Of a DNA stretch of 64,000 bases, positions 35,127 through 43,976 are shown piece after piece (position 1 is the stretch's first letter; the number at the start of each line of letters is the position of its first letter). The DNA comes from Loktanella sp. M215 (GTDB lineage Bacteria; Pseudomonadota; Alphaproteobacteria; Rhodobacterales; Rhodobacteraceae), in contig NZ_WMEA01000004.1 in assembly GCF_021735925.1 (NCBI RefSeq), positions 62,001 through 126,000 on the forward strand. The letters are read 5' to 3'. The position numbers were made by a program, and so were the translations under genes. The notes below the pieces were generated by a model. The model ran no database searches and was not told the origin of the DNA. It saw nothing but the letters and a program-made list of their open reading frames with translations.

Positions 35127-35330
35127 ATGAATACGGATCGACAAGACCAAATTGCCGCTCACGCCCACGCGCTTTGGGAGGCTGCCGGGCGACCCGATGG
35201 CGACGCTGACCGGTTCTGGTTCGAGGCGGAGCAGGCCCTTCAAGAGAAAGTGGTGTCCTCTGACGCGACCGCCGCGTCGGAGGAAAAACTTACATCTTCC
35301 AAACTCGGTAAAGCCGCAAAACCAGTCTGA
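35127..35330 (+). CDS. DUF2934 domain protein
   Basis: 67 residues. RQDQIAAHAHALWEAAGRPD followed by GDADRFWFEAEQ is the DUF2934 pattern (I-x-x-A-x-x-L-W-x-x-x-G-x-P-x-G, W-x-x-A-E). These small soluble proteins of unknown function often accompany general stress genes. A candidate EcfG promoter precedes it. Confidence 0.85.
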   Translation: MNTDRQDQIAAHAHALWEAAGRPDGDADRFWFEAEQALQEKVVSSDATAASEEKLTSSKLGKAAKPV

Positions 35331-35420
35331 TGATGAGGAGCCGGTCAGGGACGGGATTTAAGTCTACAACCATTTCCGTTCCTGAATTTCCATGACGACC
35401 ATGGTGTCGGTCCCAGATTA

Positions 35421-35840
35421 TCAGTGCCCCGGCCAAAGCCCCGGCGATGCCGCAATTTCCAGCAGGTGGCCATCAGGGTCGCGGAAATAAATGCTTTTGC
35501 CTCCGCGCATCCAGCTTGTCCGGCTCAGGATGTCGATACCGTGCTTTTCAAGATGCGCGATCCACATATCGAGTTCATCGTGCGTCGATTCAAACGCAAA
35601 ATGGATGCGTCCATCGGCGTCGTGGCCAGGAATGTCATTGTCGCCATCGGCGACAGCACCTTCCGCAGTAGCGCCGCGCAGGAACAGCAGCAGGACGCTG
35701 CGCCCGCTGACATCGAAGGCGCACAACCGATCCGTCTTCTTCAACTCTGCAAGGCCCATGACGTCTTCGTAAAATGCGCAGGATACCGACAGATCGTCGC
35801 AGTAAATCGAGGTTTCCAATATTCCGATAAGGTCTGGCAC
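35421..35840 (-). CDS. VOC family protein (glyoxalase/bleomycin-resistance fold)
   Basis: 139 residues with two beta-alpha-beta-beta-beta modules: ILETSIYCDDLSVSCAFYED at the start, RIHFAFEST in the middle and SIYFRDPDGHLLEIA at the end, giving a metal site of His and Glu residues. VOC enzymes include glyoxalases, dioxygenases and antibiotic-binding proteins; which one cannot be told. Divergent from the deaminase gene at 35907. Confidence 0.88.
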   Translation of the reverse strand: MPDLIGILETSIYCDDLSVSCAFYEDVMGLAELKKTDRLCAFDVSGRSVLLLFLRGATAEGAVADGDNDIPGHDADGRIHFAFESTHDELDMWIAHLEKHGIDILSRTSWMRGGKSIYFRDPDGHLLEIAASPGLWPGH

Positions 35841-35906
35841 TGATATCCCCGCTTACGTGTTTCACTGTATCAATAACATTACTTAGATCCGCATCAGGAG
35901 TGGCAA

Positions 35907-36389
35907 ATGTCGACACTGCAAAATGACTTTCACCTAACCCCGACAGAGGAGGCGGCCGTGCGCGGCGTTGTCGCGCGGGCGCTGGACGCTTCACATGATG
36001 CCGATCGGACCGGTATCGCTGCCGCGATCGTCAGTGGTGACAGCATCGTAGAGATTGCTGAAAACGAGGTGAACCTGCAGGGCGATCCAACGCAGCATGC
36101 CGAAATGGTCCTGATCTCGCGGGTGACGCAGAGCATGAATCGAAAGCAGTTGTCGGTCTGCACCCTGATCTCGTCGTTACAACCCTGCGAGATGTGTCTG
36201 TCGGCGATGCGGTTTGCCGGCATTACACGTGTCATCTTCTGTGCCCGGCAGGCCAACGTCGCCGGGAAGTATTTTGTGTTCCCTCGCCTGACCATTGATG
36301 CATTTCAAGAAGCAGGTGAACAATTCACGTTTATCGGCGGGGTGTTGGAGGAAGAGGTCGTCCATCTCTATGCAACTGGTGATGAGTGA
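35907..36389 (+). CDS. Cytidine/deoxycytidylate-type deaminase (nucleoside deaminase)
   Basis: 160 residues. Zinc site motifs HAEMVLISRV (His and catalytic Glu) and LQPCEMCLSAMRFAGI (two Cys) with the usual ~30-residue separation. Could be guanine deaminase, tRNA adenosine deaminase-like or a cytosine deaminase. The sequence ACIVSGD-type start (here AAIVSGDSIVEIAENEV) resembles guanine-deaminase-like members, but I cannot decide. IS3 lies 122 bases downstream. Confidence 0.88.
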   Translation: MSTLQNDFHLTPTEEAAVRGVVARALDASHDADRTGIAAAIVSGDSIVEIAENEVNLQGDPTQHAEMVLISRVTQSMNRKQLSVCTLISSLQPCEMCLSAMRFAGITRVIFCARQANVAGKYFVFPRLTIDAFQEAGEQFTFIGGVLEEEVVHLYATGDE

Positions 36390-36591
36390 GCACAGTCTTG
36401 CATGTTTAAACCGATACCGGTCATCCCCGCTAATTGATCTTTCGCTATGGCGGAGGGACTGCCCGACATTTTTAGCCCAGGCGGGTCGAGCTAACGGCTA
36501 TCTTAATCCCCTGAGGTGACCCCCGAAAACTGGACACTGACGTAAGCTCTGAATTGCTGTCTGCTGATCTTCACCACGAAGGAGATCGAAG

Positions 36592-36885
36592 ATGACGAAG
36601 CGAAAGCAACATGCCCCTGAGTTCAAGGCGAAGGTGGCGCTGGAGGCGCTGAAAGGCGAGGCGACGGTCTCGGAGCTGGCGAGCCGGTTCGGTGTGCATC
36701 CGACGATGATCAATCAATGGAAACGTGCGCTGCTGGATGGCGCGTCCGGTGTCTTCGAACGTGGCGGCCGCAAGGCACCCGTCATTGATGAAGACCAGGT
36801 CAGGGATCTGCATGCCAAGATCGGAGAGCTGGCTGTGGCCAACTCTTTTTTGGAACGAAAGCTCAAGCCCTGGGGCGGGAAGTGA
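36592..36885 (+). CDS. IS3-family OrfA (HTH protein)
   Basis: 97 residues: MTKRKQHAPEFKAKVALEAL, EATVSELASRFGVHPTMIN (helix-turn-helix) and a leucine-zipper-like end. It binds the IS ends. A TTTTTTG run near 36845-36851 is positioned to give a -1 ribosomal frameshift into orfB, whose frame is open through that point, producing the OrfAB transposase. Confidence 0.95.
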   Translation: MTKRKQHAPEFKAKVALEALKGEATVSELASRFGVHPTMINQWKRALLDGASGVFERGGRKAPVIDEDQVRDLHAKIGELAVANSFLERKLKPWGGK

Positions 36886-37745
36886 GGCGCGCCATGATCG
36901 AACGCGACCATCCTGACCTGTCGATCGGCCAGCAGTGTGCGCTTCTGTCGATACCGCGGTCGTCGTTCTACTACACGCCGCAGGGCGAAACCGAGCAGAA
37001 CCTCGCGCTGATGCAGCTGATCGACGTGCAGTTTCTCGAGACACCGTTCTTCGGCGTCCGCCAGATGACATGGCACCTGCGCAACGAAGGCCATGCAGTG
37101 AACGAGAAGCGCGTCCGTCGGCTCATGCGGCTGATGGGATTGATGCCGATCTATCAGAAACCCAACACCAGCAGGCCGGCGAAGGGGCACAAGACCTACC
37201 CCTATCTGCTGCGGGGGCTGCGGGTAGACAGGCCAAACCAGGTCTGGTGCGTAGACATTACCTATCTGCCGATGCGCCGCGGGTTCCTCTATCTGGTGGC
37301 GATCATGGACTGGCATACCCGGATGGTTCTGTCGTGGCGGATCTCGAACACGCTGGACGCCGACTTCTGCGTCGAGGCGCTGAACGAGGCCATCTATCGG
37401 TTCAGGCCACCTGACATCATGAACAGCGATCAGGGATCGCAGTTCACCTCGTTTGCGTGGACAGACCGCTTGCGCCGCTCGGGCGTCAGCATATCGATGG
37501 ACGGCAAGGGCCGTTATCTGGACAACATCTTCATCGAACGACTGTGGCGGACGCTAAAATACGAGTGCGTCTACCTCCACGCCTGGGAAAGCGGGTCCCA
37601 GGCCCGCGCGGGTGTCCGCAACTGGGTGGAATTCTACAATCACCGCCGCCCGCACAAAGCCCTTGGCGGACAGCCACCGGCAGTGATCTACTCGCTGCAA
37701 ATCCAAGCAACGCAACCCGATCAGCAGGAGCAGATCAGAGCTTAA
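36882..37745 (+). CDS. IS3-family OrfB transposase (DDE)
   Basis: 287 residues as read from GTG 36882, in the -1 frame to orfA; probably made as an OrfAB fusion. Contains the HTH_21 part (LSIGQQCALLSIPRSSFYY), and the rve DDE core: WCVDITYLPMRRGFLY (D), MNSDQGSQFTS (D), RYLDNIFIERLWRTLKYE (E, 35 residues later). All three acidic residues are present, so the element should be able to move. Confidence 0.95.
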   Translation: MRRAMIERDHPDLSIGQQCALLSIPRSSFYYTPQGETEQNLALMQLIDVQFLETPFFGVRQMTWHLRNEGHAVNEKRVRRLMRLMGLMPIYQKPNTSRPAKGHKTYPYLLRGLRVDRPNQVWCVDITYLPMRRGFLYLVAIMDWHTRMVLSWRISNTLDADFCVEALNEAIYRFRPPDIMNSDQGSQFTSFAWTDRLRRSGVSISMDGKGRYLDNIFIERLWRTLKYECVYLHAWESGSQARAGVRNWVEFYNHRRPHKALGGQPPAVIYSLQIQATQPDQQEQIRA

Positions 37746-37913
37746 AAAGCGCCAGATCCTGTCCAAGAGATGGGGAGCACCTCACCCTTCGTCCCGAGCC
37801 GACGTGCAATCCTGACCGTAAAGCGTGTGAAGAACCGCTTTCAAAGCTGGCATCCTACGCTACGTTCAACTTCATCAGTTTGCCTCCAGCCCAATGAATG
37901 TGGTAAAACGACC

Positions 37914-40900
37914 ATGACGGAACGAACACGAGACGCTCGTCATGAAGAAATCAGCGTACGGGTAGTCGCGATCGGTGCCTCAGCTGGCGGTATCGAGGCA
38001 TTCCGACTGTTCTTCAGCACGATGTCCGATGAAAGTGGCATGGCTTTCGTGGTGGTGCTGCATCTCGCATCCGACCGCAAAAGCATGCTGACAGACATCA
38101 TTTCCCGATGGACGCAGATGCCTGTGTGCGAAGCGACCGATGATGTCGTGTTGTTGGCCAACCAGGTTTACGTCATCCCGCCTGGCGTCATCGCCACACT
38201 TGCTGGTGGCAAGCTCCATCTGCGGCAGCTCGCCGTTGACGTGCCGCGGGAGGCGACACCGATTGACACGTTCTTCGACAGTGTGGCCGCTGACCTTGGC
38301 GACGCTGCGATCGGCGTAATCCTCTCCGGTACAGGTCATGATGGATCGCTTGGCATGAAGGCGATCAAGGCGCAGGGTGGTTTTACACTCGCGCAGGGCA
38401 GCGATGGCACGGCCCCTCAGCATACCGGGATGCCAAGCAGCGCAATTGCCACCGGGGCCGTGGATATCGTCGCGTCGGTCGAAAACATGGCGCAGCATAT
38501 CATGGCCATGCGCAACACCCCTGCCCCGGATCCGAAGCGCCGCCCCTCGCCCAGCCAGATCAATGACGCCCGGTTGCAGATTTGCGAAACGCTGCGCGCC
38601 CGTGTCGGCCACGATTTTAGCCAATACAAGGACAAGACCTTCCTGCGCCGGGTAGAGCGCAGAATGCAGGTTCTCGGAATCGGAAGCATTGCCGCCTATG
38701 TCACCCGCATTGACGCTGACCATGCCGAAGCATTGCTTTTATTTCGCGATCTGCTGATCGGCGTCACGCAGTTCTTCCGGGACGAAGCCGCCTTCCGGGC
38801 CGTGGAAAAAACTGTCATTCCGCGTCTGTTCGCTGGGAAGGGCGCGTCCGATACGGTACGTGTCTGGGTTCCTGGCTGTGCCACCGGCGAGGAAGCTTAC
38901 TCTCTGGCGATCCTGCTGCGTGAACACATGGATGCGCTCGATGCGGTTCCCAAAGTCCAGCTGTTCGCGACGGACATCGATGAACCTGCAATAGCGACAG
39001 CCCGCGCAGGACGTTATCCGGCAACCTTGCTCGAAGGGCTCTCAACTGCGCGACGCGACCGCTACTTCATGCGTCAGGAAAGCAGTTACATCATTACGAA
39101 AGAAGTGCGCGACCTTTGCACCTTCTCTGCGCACAGTCTCGTACGCGACCCGCCATTTTCTCGCATGGACCTGGTTTCCTGCCGCAACCTGCTGATCTAT
39201 CTCGACGTCGATTTGCAGGCCTCGGTCATTCCGGCGTTTCATTATTCGTTGGTCCCGGACGGGGTCCTGTTGCTGGGTAATTCAGAATCCGTGGCACGTC
39301 ATGACGACCTCTTTGCGCCGATTGACAAGGAGCACCGGATTTTCGCGCGTCGTGCTGGCCCAAGCCCTCAGCGACACGTCCCTGCACGAACAATCGACCA
39401 TTCCTTGTCGGACGTGGCACAAAAAGCGGATGGCGCGACGGCGACGCGCACGGATGGCGCCAAATCGGACTGGTCCCGGGCGTTGAACCAGGCAAGCGCA
39501 CGGGTATTGGAACGTTTCGCATTGCCCTATGTCGTCGTAACAGCAGACGGCAATCTGATCCACTACTCCAGCCACGTCGGAGGTTACCTGCAGCCTGCCC
39601 TCGGCCCACCGAGCCAGAGCGTGTTCGATCTGGCCCGCCGCGGGTTGCAACTCAGTCTGCGGGCGGCATTGCGAAGTGCAGTGCAATCCGGGCGACCCAT
39701 CAATCAGGCCGCTACCATAGAGACCGATGACGGTGCACAGGTTGCCCTGACACTGATCGTTGAACCCCTGCCCGGACCGCAGGACACGCGACCGTATCTG
39801 ATCGTCTCCAAGGACACGGGCGTCAAGCGTCCAAGCACCGCCGCAATCAGTGCTGACGATGATGCTTTGGGTCTGGTGTCGCAGATGGAACGCGAGATGT
39901 GCGACGCGCAGGAACAATTCCAGTCGCTGAACGAAGAACATGAAACCGCCCTTGAAGAATTGCGCAGCTCGAACGAAGAGCTTCATTCTGTCAACGAAGA
40001 ATTGCAGTCCAGTAACGAGGAGCTGGAAACCTCCAAGGAAGAGATCCAGTCGATCAACGAGGAAATGCAGACCATCAATGCTCAGCTTTCGACAAAGGTC
40101 GATGAGCTTGACCGTGCAAACAGCGACCTGCGCAACCTGTTCGAGAGTACGCGTGTCGCGACCGTGTTTCTGGACCAGGACATGATCATCCGCGGGTTCA
40201 CACCGGATGTCGCCAAAATTTACAGTCTGATCCCCACTGACAGAGGACGTCCGCTGACGAATATCGTCAGTCGCCTCGACTATCCCGGGTTACGCGATGA
40301 CGTGGCAGAAGTCGTGCAAACGCTGGAGCCGATCGAGCGCCGCGTCACCCGGGACGATGGACAGGCCCATTACCTCGTGCGCATCCTGCCCTATCGTGCG
40401 CCCGACAGCAGCGTCGACGGTTCAGTGATCACATTTGTCGACGTCACGATGATCGTCGAAGCCGAGGCGCACCAACGGTTGCTGGTCGATGAACTGAATC
40501 ATCGCGTCAAAAACATGTTGGCCGTCGTAGTCTCCCTTGCGACAAAAACCTTGCGACGTGCGGGCACGCTGGAAGAATTTTCCGAGGTGTTCCTCGGGCG
40601 GGTCCATGCCTTGACCGCTGCGTACACGTTACTGAGCGAAGAAAGCTGGTCCGAAGTCCGCCTGAGCGATGTCATTGAGGAGGAGCTGAAGCCGTTCGTG
40701 TCAACTGACAAGCCGAACGTGATTTTGGACGGGCCACCCATCCCACTTGATCCACGCGGTGCACTTGCGATTGGGATGGCCATCCATGAGCTGGCCACCA
40801 ACGCTGTAAAATATGGTGCACTTTCGGTTCAGGACGGCAGTGTTCTAGTGACGTGGGCTGTAGAAACCGGAACCGACAGCGATGAACTGGTCATGGAGTG

Positions 40901-41096
40901 GGTTGAGCGCGATGGCCCCCAAGTAACCGTGCCAACACAACGCGGTTTCGGTACAACGCTGATCGAACGCGGTCTGGCCCATGATCTGTCTGGTACGGTC
41001 GATCTGGAGTTTGCTCCCTCCGGCCTTCGCGCACGCTTACGGGCACCTCTGAAGTCTGGCGCGATCAAGGCCCCGTCCAAGAAAGATGAACAATGA
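37914..41096 (+). CDS. CheB-CheR-PAS-HWE hybrid sensor kinase
   Basis: 1,060 residues from ATG 37914; the open frame reaches back into IS3, so the earlier start is rejected. Domains: CheB methylesterase (~15-190; IGASAGGIEA, VILSGTGHDGSLG), CheR methyltransferase (~225-480; VTQFFRDEAAF, WVPGCATGEEAYS), a long coiled coil rich in Glu/Asn (~640-740; SSNEELHSVNEELQSSNEE), PAS (~745-850), and an HWE/HisKA_2 kinase (LNHRVKNMLAVVVSLATK, HELATNAVKYGALS, MEWVERDGPQV). A soluble, multi-input signalling protein whose receiver partner is encoded next with a 4-base overlap. Confidence 0.94.
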   Translation: MTERTRDARHEEISVRVVAIGASAGGIEAFRLFFSTMSDESGMAFVVVLHLASDRKSMLTDIISRWTQMPVCEATDDVVLLANQVYVIPPGVIATLAGGKLHLRQLAVDVPREATPIDTFFDSVAADLGDAAIGVILSGTGHDGSLGMKAIKAQGGFTLAQGSDGTAPQHTGMPSSAIATGAVDIVASVENMAQHIMAMRNTPAPDPKRRPSPSQINDARLQICETLRARVGHDFSQYKDKTFLRRVERRMQVLGIGSIAAYVTRIDADHAEALLLFRDLLIGVTQFFRDEAAFRAVEKTVIPRLFAGKGASDTVRVWVPGCATGEEAYSLAILLREHMDALDAVPKVQLFATDIDEPAIATARAGRYPATLLEGLSTARRDRYFMRQESSYIITKEVRDLCTFSAHSLVRDPPFSRMDLVSCRNLLIYLDVDLQASVIPAFHYSLVPDGVLLLGNSESVARHDDLFAPIDKEHRIFARRAGPSPQRHVPARTIDHSLSDVAQKADGATATRTDGAKSDWSRALNQASARVLERFALPYVVVTADGNLIHYSSHVGGYLQPALGPPSQSVFDLARRGLQLSLRAALRSAVQSGRPINQAATIETDDGAQVALTLIVEPLPGPQDTRPYLIVSKDTGVKRPSTAAISADDDALGLVSQMEREMCDAQEQFQSLNEEHETALEELRSSNEELHSVNEELQSSNEELETSKEEIQSINEEMQTINAQLSTKVDELDRANSDLRNLFESTRVATVFLDQDMIIRGFTPDVAKIYSLIPTDRGRPLTNIVSRLDYPGLRDDVAEVVQTLEPIERRVTRDDGQAHYLVRILPYRAPDSSVDGSVITFVDVTMIVEAEAHQRLLVDELNHRVKNMLAVVVSLATKTLRRAGTLEEFSEVFLGRVHALTAAYTLLSEESWSEVRLSDVIEEELKPFVSTDKPNVILDGPPIPLDPRGALAIGMAIHELATNAVKYGALSVQDGSVLVTWAVETGTDSDELVMEWVERDGPQVTVPTQRGFGTTLIERGLAHDLSGTVDLEFAPSGLRARLRAPLKSGAIKAPSKKDEQ

Positions 41097-41467
41097 CCAA
41101 TCCACATTTGGACGGTAAGCGCGTCTTGGTTGTCGAAGACGAATTCCTGCTGGCAATGATGATGGAAGACTTGCTGCTGGACGAAGGCTGTATCGTCGTG
41201 GGACCGTTCTCACGCGTAGCTGAAGCACTCGTAGCCGCCAGAAACGAAGAGATCGATCTGGCCGTGCTTGATGTCAATGTTGCAGAAGAAAAGGTATTTC
41301 CGGTTGCCACGCAGTTGGAAGCGCGCGGCGTCCCGTTCATTCTGCTGACCGGCTACGGCCAAAAGGCCATCCCGGATGACTGTCCTCATTGGGAAGCTCA
41401 CAGCAAGCCGTACGATCCTCAAACGCTCATTGATGTCTTGGCCGCTAAAGTTAACCAGCGATACTGA
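41093..41467 (+). CDS. Single-domain response regulator
   Basis: 124 residues: VLVVEDEFLLAMMMEDLLLD, phospho-Asp in IDLAVLDVNVAEEKVFPVA, LLTGYG and HSKPYDPQTL. The ATG overlaps the stop of the CheB-CheR-HWE kinase gene (ATGA), so it is the likely cognate receiver. Output domain absent: it acts by protein contact or phosphate relay. Confidence 0.93.
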   Translation: MTNPHLDGKRVLVVEDEFLLAMMMEDLLLDEGCIVVGPFSRVAEALVAARNEEIDLAVLDVNVAEEKVFPVATQLEARGVPFILLTGYGQKAIPDDCPHWEAHSKPYDPQTLIDVLAAKVNQRY

Positions 41468-41584
41468 TTCACATAATTATAATTATCGGCAACAGACGTT
41501 GAAGCCGCAAAGCTAAAATGTCACCCGTGTGCAATTCAGGAATGTCACTCTCCCTGCCGAAGATTGCAAGCAGAGAGAACGGAC

Positions 41585-42949
41585 ATGAGATGGGTGATGA
41601 TGATCGAGCGCGACTTCCACCGGATCGAGGTGTTGGCGCAGGTCGATGATGGACGGCTGAGCGTTCAGAACGGCGCGAACCTGTTGGACGTGACCAGGCG
41701 GCAGATGTTTCGGTTGCTCAAGACGTACCGCACCGAAGGCGGCGCCGGGATCCGGCACAAGGCGCGCGGCAAGGCGCCTAACAATCAGATCCATGACGCC
41801 AAGCGCGACTATGCTGTGGCCTTGGTCAAAGAAAAGTATGAGGATTTCGGACCGACACTGGCGGCCGAGATGCTGGCGGAACATCACGGGTTCAAGGTCT
41901 TGCATGAGACATTGCGCAAATGGATGCAGGACGCAGGTCTGTGGTTGTCACGCAAGCAGCGCCGCACGTTCCATCAGCCCAGATCACGCCGGGAATGCTT
42001 TGGCGAGCTGATCCAGATCGACGGGTCGGATCATCGGTGGTTCGAGGATCGCGCCGATCCCTGCACCCTGCTCGTCTTCATTGACGATGCGACCAGCATG
42101 TTGATGGAATTGCGGTTCGTGCCCTCCGAAAGCACGTTCAGTTATTTCGAGGCCTTGGAAAGCTACCTGCTCAAATACGGCCGCCCCGTGGCGTTCTACA
42201 GCGACAAACACACGGCCTTTCGGGTTGCAAAGCCGAACCAGCACATGACGGGAATGACCCAGTTCGGTCGCGCGCTGGCCGAGCTGAACATCGAGATACC
42301 GTGCGCCAACAGCTCTCAGGCCAAGGGCCGTGTAGAACGCGCCAACCGCACTTTGCAGGATCGGCTGGTCAAGGAGCTGCGTCTCGCCGACATATCCTCA
42401 ATCGAAGACGGAAACCTGTTTCTTCCGGGCTTCATCGAGCGCTACAACGCCAAATTCGCAAAGGCCCCGGCCCGGTCGGACAACCTGCACCGGGCTTTGA
42501 ACATCGCACCGGACCGGTTGAGCGAAGTCTTCTGCCTGCGCGACAAACGCCATGTGACCAAGGATCTGATGCTCAAATACGACCGCAAACGGATCAAGCT
42601 GACGGTGAACGATCTGACACGCGACCTTGCCGGGACATATGTCGATGTCTACGAACTGGCCGACGGACGCGTCCAGGTCCGCGCCAAAGGTGTCGCCCTG
42701 CCCTACACGATCATGAACCCCGAGCGCCGGATCACCCATGCGGCGATTACCGAGAACAAGCACCTCAGCGCCGTCCTGGCCCATATCAAGGAGGAGCAGG
42801 ACAAGGCTGCACCAAAGCCGAAGGTCAAACCTGTCAGTGCCAAGAACGGCTACGTCAAGAATGGTCGCTCACCCGGCCGACCGTCCAAGCTGGAGTTGTA
42901 TTACGCGGCAAAGCGCGCAGCTGCGGCACAGACCGGGTCCGAAAGCTGA
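41585..42949 (+). CDS. IS1202/ISNCY-family transposase
   Basis: 454 residues from ATG 41585 (MRWVMMIERDFHRIEVLAQV). N-terminal helix-turn-helix (NLLDVTRRQMFRLLKTY), then an rve-type catalytic domain: QIDGSDHRWFED (D), AFYSDKHTAF (D), SSQAKGRVERANRTLQDR (E). C-terminal part NRRITHAAIT-like DNA-binding tail and the basic RSPGRPSKLELYYAAK. Complete and without frameshift. Pairs with termini at 41517 and possibly 45053. Confidence 0.92.
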   Translation: MRWVMMIERDFHRIEVLAQVDDGRLSVQNGANLLDVTRRQMFRLLKTYRTEGGAGIRHKARGKAPNNQIHDAKRDYAVALVKEKYEDFGPTLAAEMLAEHHGFKVLHETLRKWMQDAGLWLSRKQRRTFHQPRSRRECFGELIQIDGSDHRWFEDRADPCTLLVFIDDATSMLMELRFVPSESTFSYFEALESYLLKYGRPVAFYSDKHTAFRVAKPNQHMTGMTQFGRALAELNIEIPCANSSQAKGRVERANRTLQDRLVKELRLADISSIEDGNLFLPGFIERYNAKFAKAPARSDNLHRALNIAPDRLSEVFCLRDKRHVTKDLMLKYDRKRIKLTVNDLTRDLAGTYVDVYELADGRVQVRAKGVALPYTIMNPERRITHAAITENKHLSAVLAHIKEEQDKAAPKPKVKPVSAKNGYVKNGRSPGRPSKLELYYAAKRAAAAQTGSES

Positions 42950-43096
42950 CGTTAGATAATCTAGCCAAAGGTCGGCTATGCGGACAAAACGCCAGTTCGC
43001 TGCGGTTACTCGAACGGCCGCTTTGGCGTGAATCTAAATTTAAACAGCAAAGCGCCCGATGGATTGCACCGGGCACTTCTTTCTCAAGTCACAAGA

Positions 43097-43816
43097 TTAC
43101 TTGGTAGCGAGGATGTCGAAATTGTGGACGTTTGCCAACACACCGTCGTCCCATCCGCCAGAGACCAATTCTGCAGCCTTTTCATTCAGGAGACCGGCGA
43201 CTTGTCCGGCAAAGTGCGCTTCGCGGCCAGTGTTGTCGGCAAAGATGTCGAAGATGGCGAAGTTGTTTTCGTCAATCTGTAGCGCCGCCCAGAACAATGT
43301 CTTGTGTTCAGTATCTGCGACGATGGGGCCGGCGGCGGTCAGCAAGGCTGCCAATTCGGGGCCTTTGCCTTGAGCAGCTTCGAGCTTGATGTAAGTTGCG
43401 GTCGTTGCTGTATAGAGATCAACCGGCGCCTTTACCGACAAGACATCGGAGTTGTTGATATTCGCGACAACACCGTCGTCCCATCCTCCGTCGACCAGCG
43501 TGGCGGCGTTTTGGTTCAAAGCCGCAGCAACTGCTCCCGAGAAGTGAGCGTCGCGTGCTTCTCCATCTTCGAAGATGTCAAAGATTGCGAGCGTATCGTT
43601 GGCTTGCAGAGCAAACCAAAGGACCGTGCCCGGCTCTGTTTCTCCCACGATAGGTGCGGCACCAGCCAGAAATTCCGCGAAGGCTCCGGTCTGGCCTTCG
43701 GCGGCGGGCATGGCGATGTAGCTGGCAGTATGATTTTCCATTGGGTTGTCCTGTGCAGTTGCGGAAGTTGTGAGCAAAGCCAGTGCGGCGCATGTCTGAA
43801 CGATCTGCGTTTTCAT
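43097..43816 (-). CDS. Periplasmic protein with two tandem ABM-like (dimeric alpha/beta barrel) domains
   Basis: 239 residues with a signal peptide ending ATAQDN. Two repeats of ~100 residues follow, each with an opening YIxxxAAxGx, a core FAIFDIFxDxxxRxAHFxG and an ending VxGGWDDGVxANxxNxDxL. The fold resembles antibiotic-biosynthesis-monooxygenase domains, which normally dimerise; here one chain carries both halves. Function unknown; exported members may bind small redox molecules. It lies inside the possible ISNCY element, divergent from a LysR gene that may control it. Confidence 0.8.
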   Translation of the reverse strand: MKTQIVQTCAALALLTTSATAQDNPMENHTASYIAMPAAEGQTGAFAEFLAGAAPIVGETEPGTVLWFALQANDTLAIFDIFEDGEARDAHFSGAVAAALNQNAATLVDGGWDDGVVANINNSDVLSVKAPVDLYTATTATYIKLEAAQGKGPELAALLTAAGPIVADTEHKTLFWAALQIDENNFAIFDIFADNTGREAHFAGQVAGLLNEKAAELVSGGWDDGVLANVHNFDILATK

Positions 43817-43976
43817 GGTCGTCTCCTGTTTTGAAGTGCATCCAGTTCGGTCTCGATGCCCACTTTTACCATGCCGGATGCCTCGGACTCCAATTCCAAA
43901 ATCCTATTCTTCGATAGACAGGAGCTATCGAAATTGCTTTGATGATCAGAACTGAGATGTGGCGGAGGATGCGGCG

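Larger units (their letters stand above)
36512..37784 (+). mobile_element. IS3-family insertion sequence, apparently intact
   Basis: 1,273 bp. Ends are imperfect inverted repeats: left TGAGGTGACCCCCGAAAAC, right reversed TGAGGTGCTCCCCATCTC, both continuing TGGACA. Flanked by CCC at 36509-36511 and 37785-37787, a 3-bp target repeat as usual for IS3. Carries orfA and orfB in -1 frame relation. It ends 129 bases before the start codon of the CheB-CheR kinase gene. Confidence 0.92.

Noticed and set aside
41517..43020. A conventional 1.5-kb ISNCY ending just after the transposase
   Set aside because: No inverted copy of the TGTCAC-type end could be found between 42950 and 43100; the only match is at 45021-45053.
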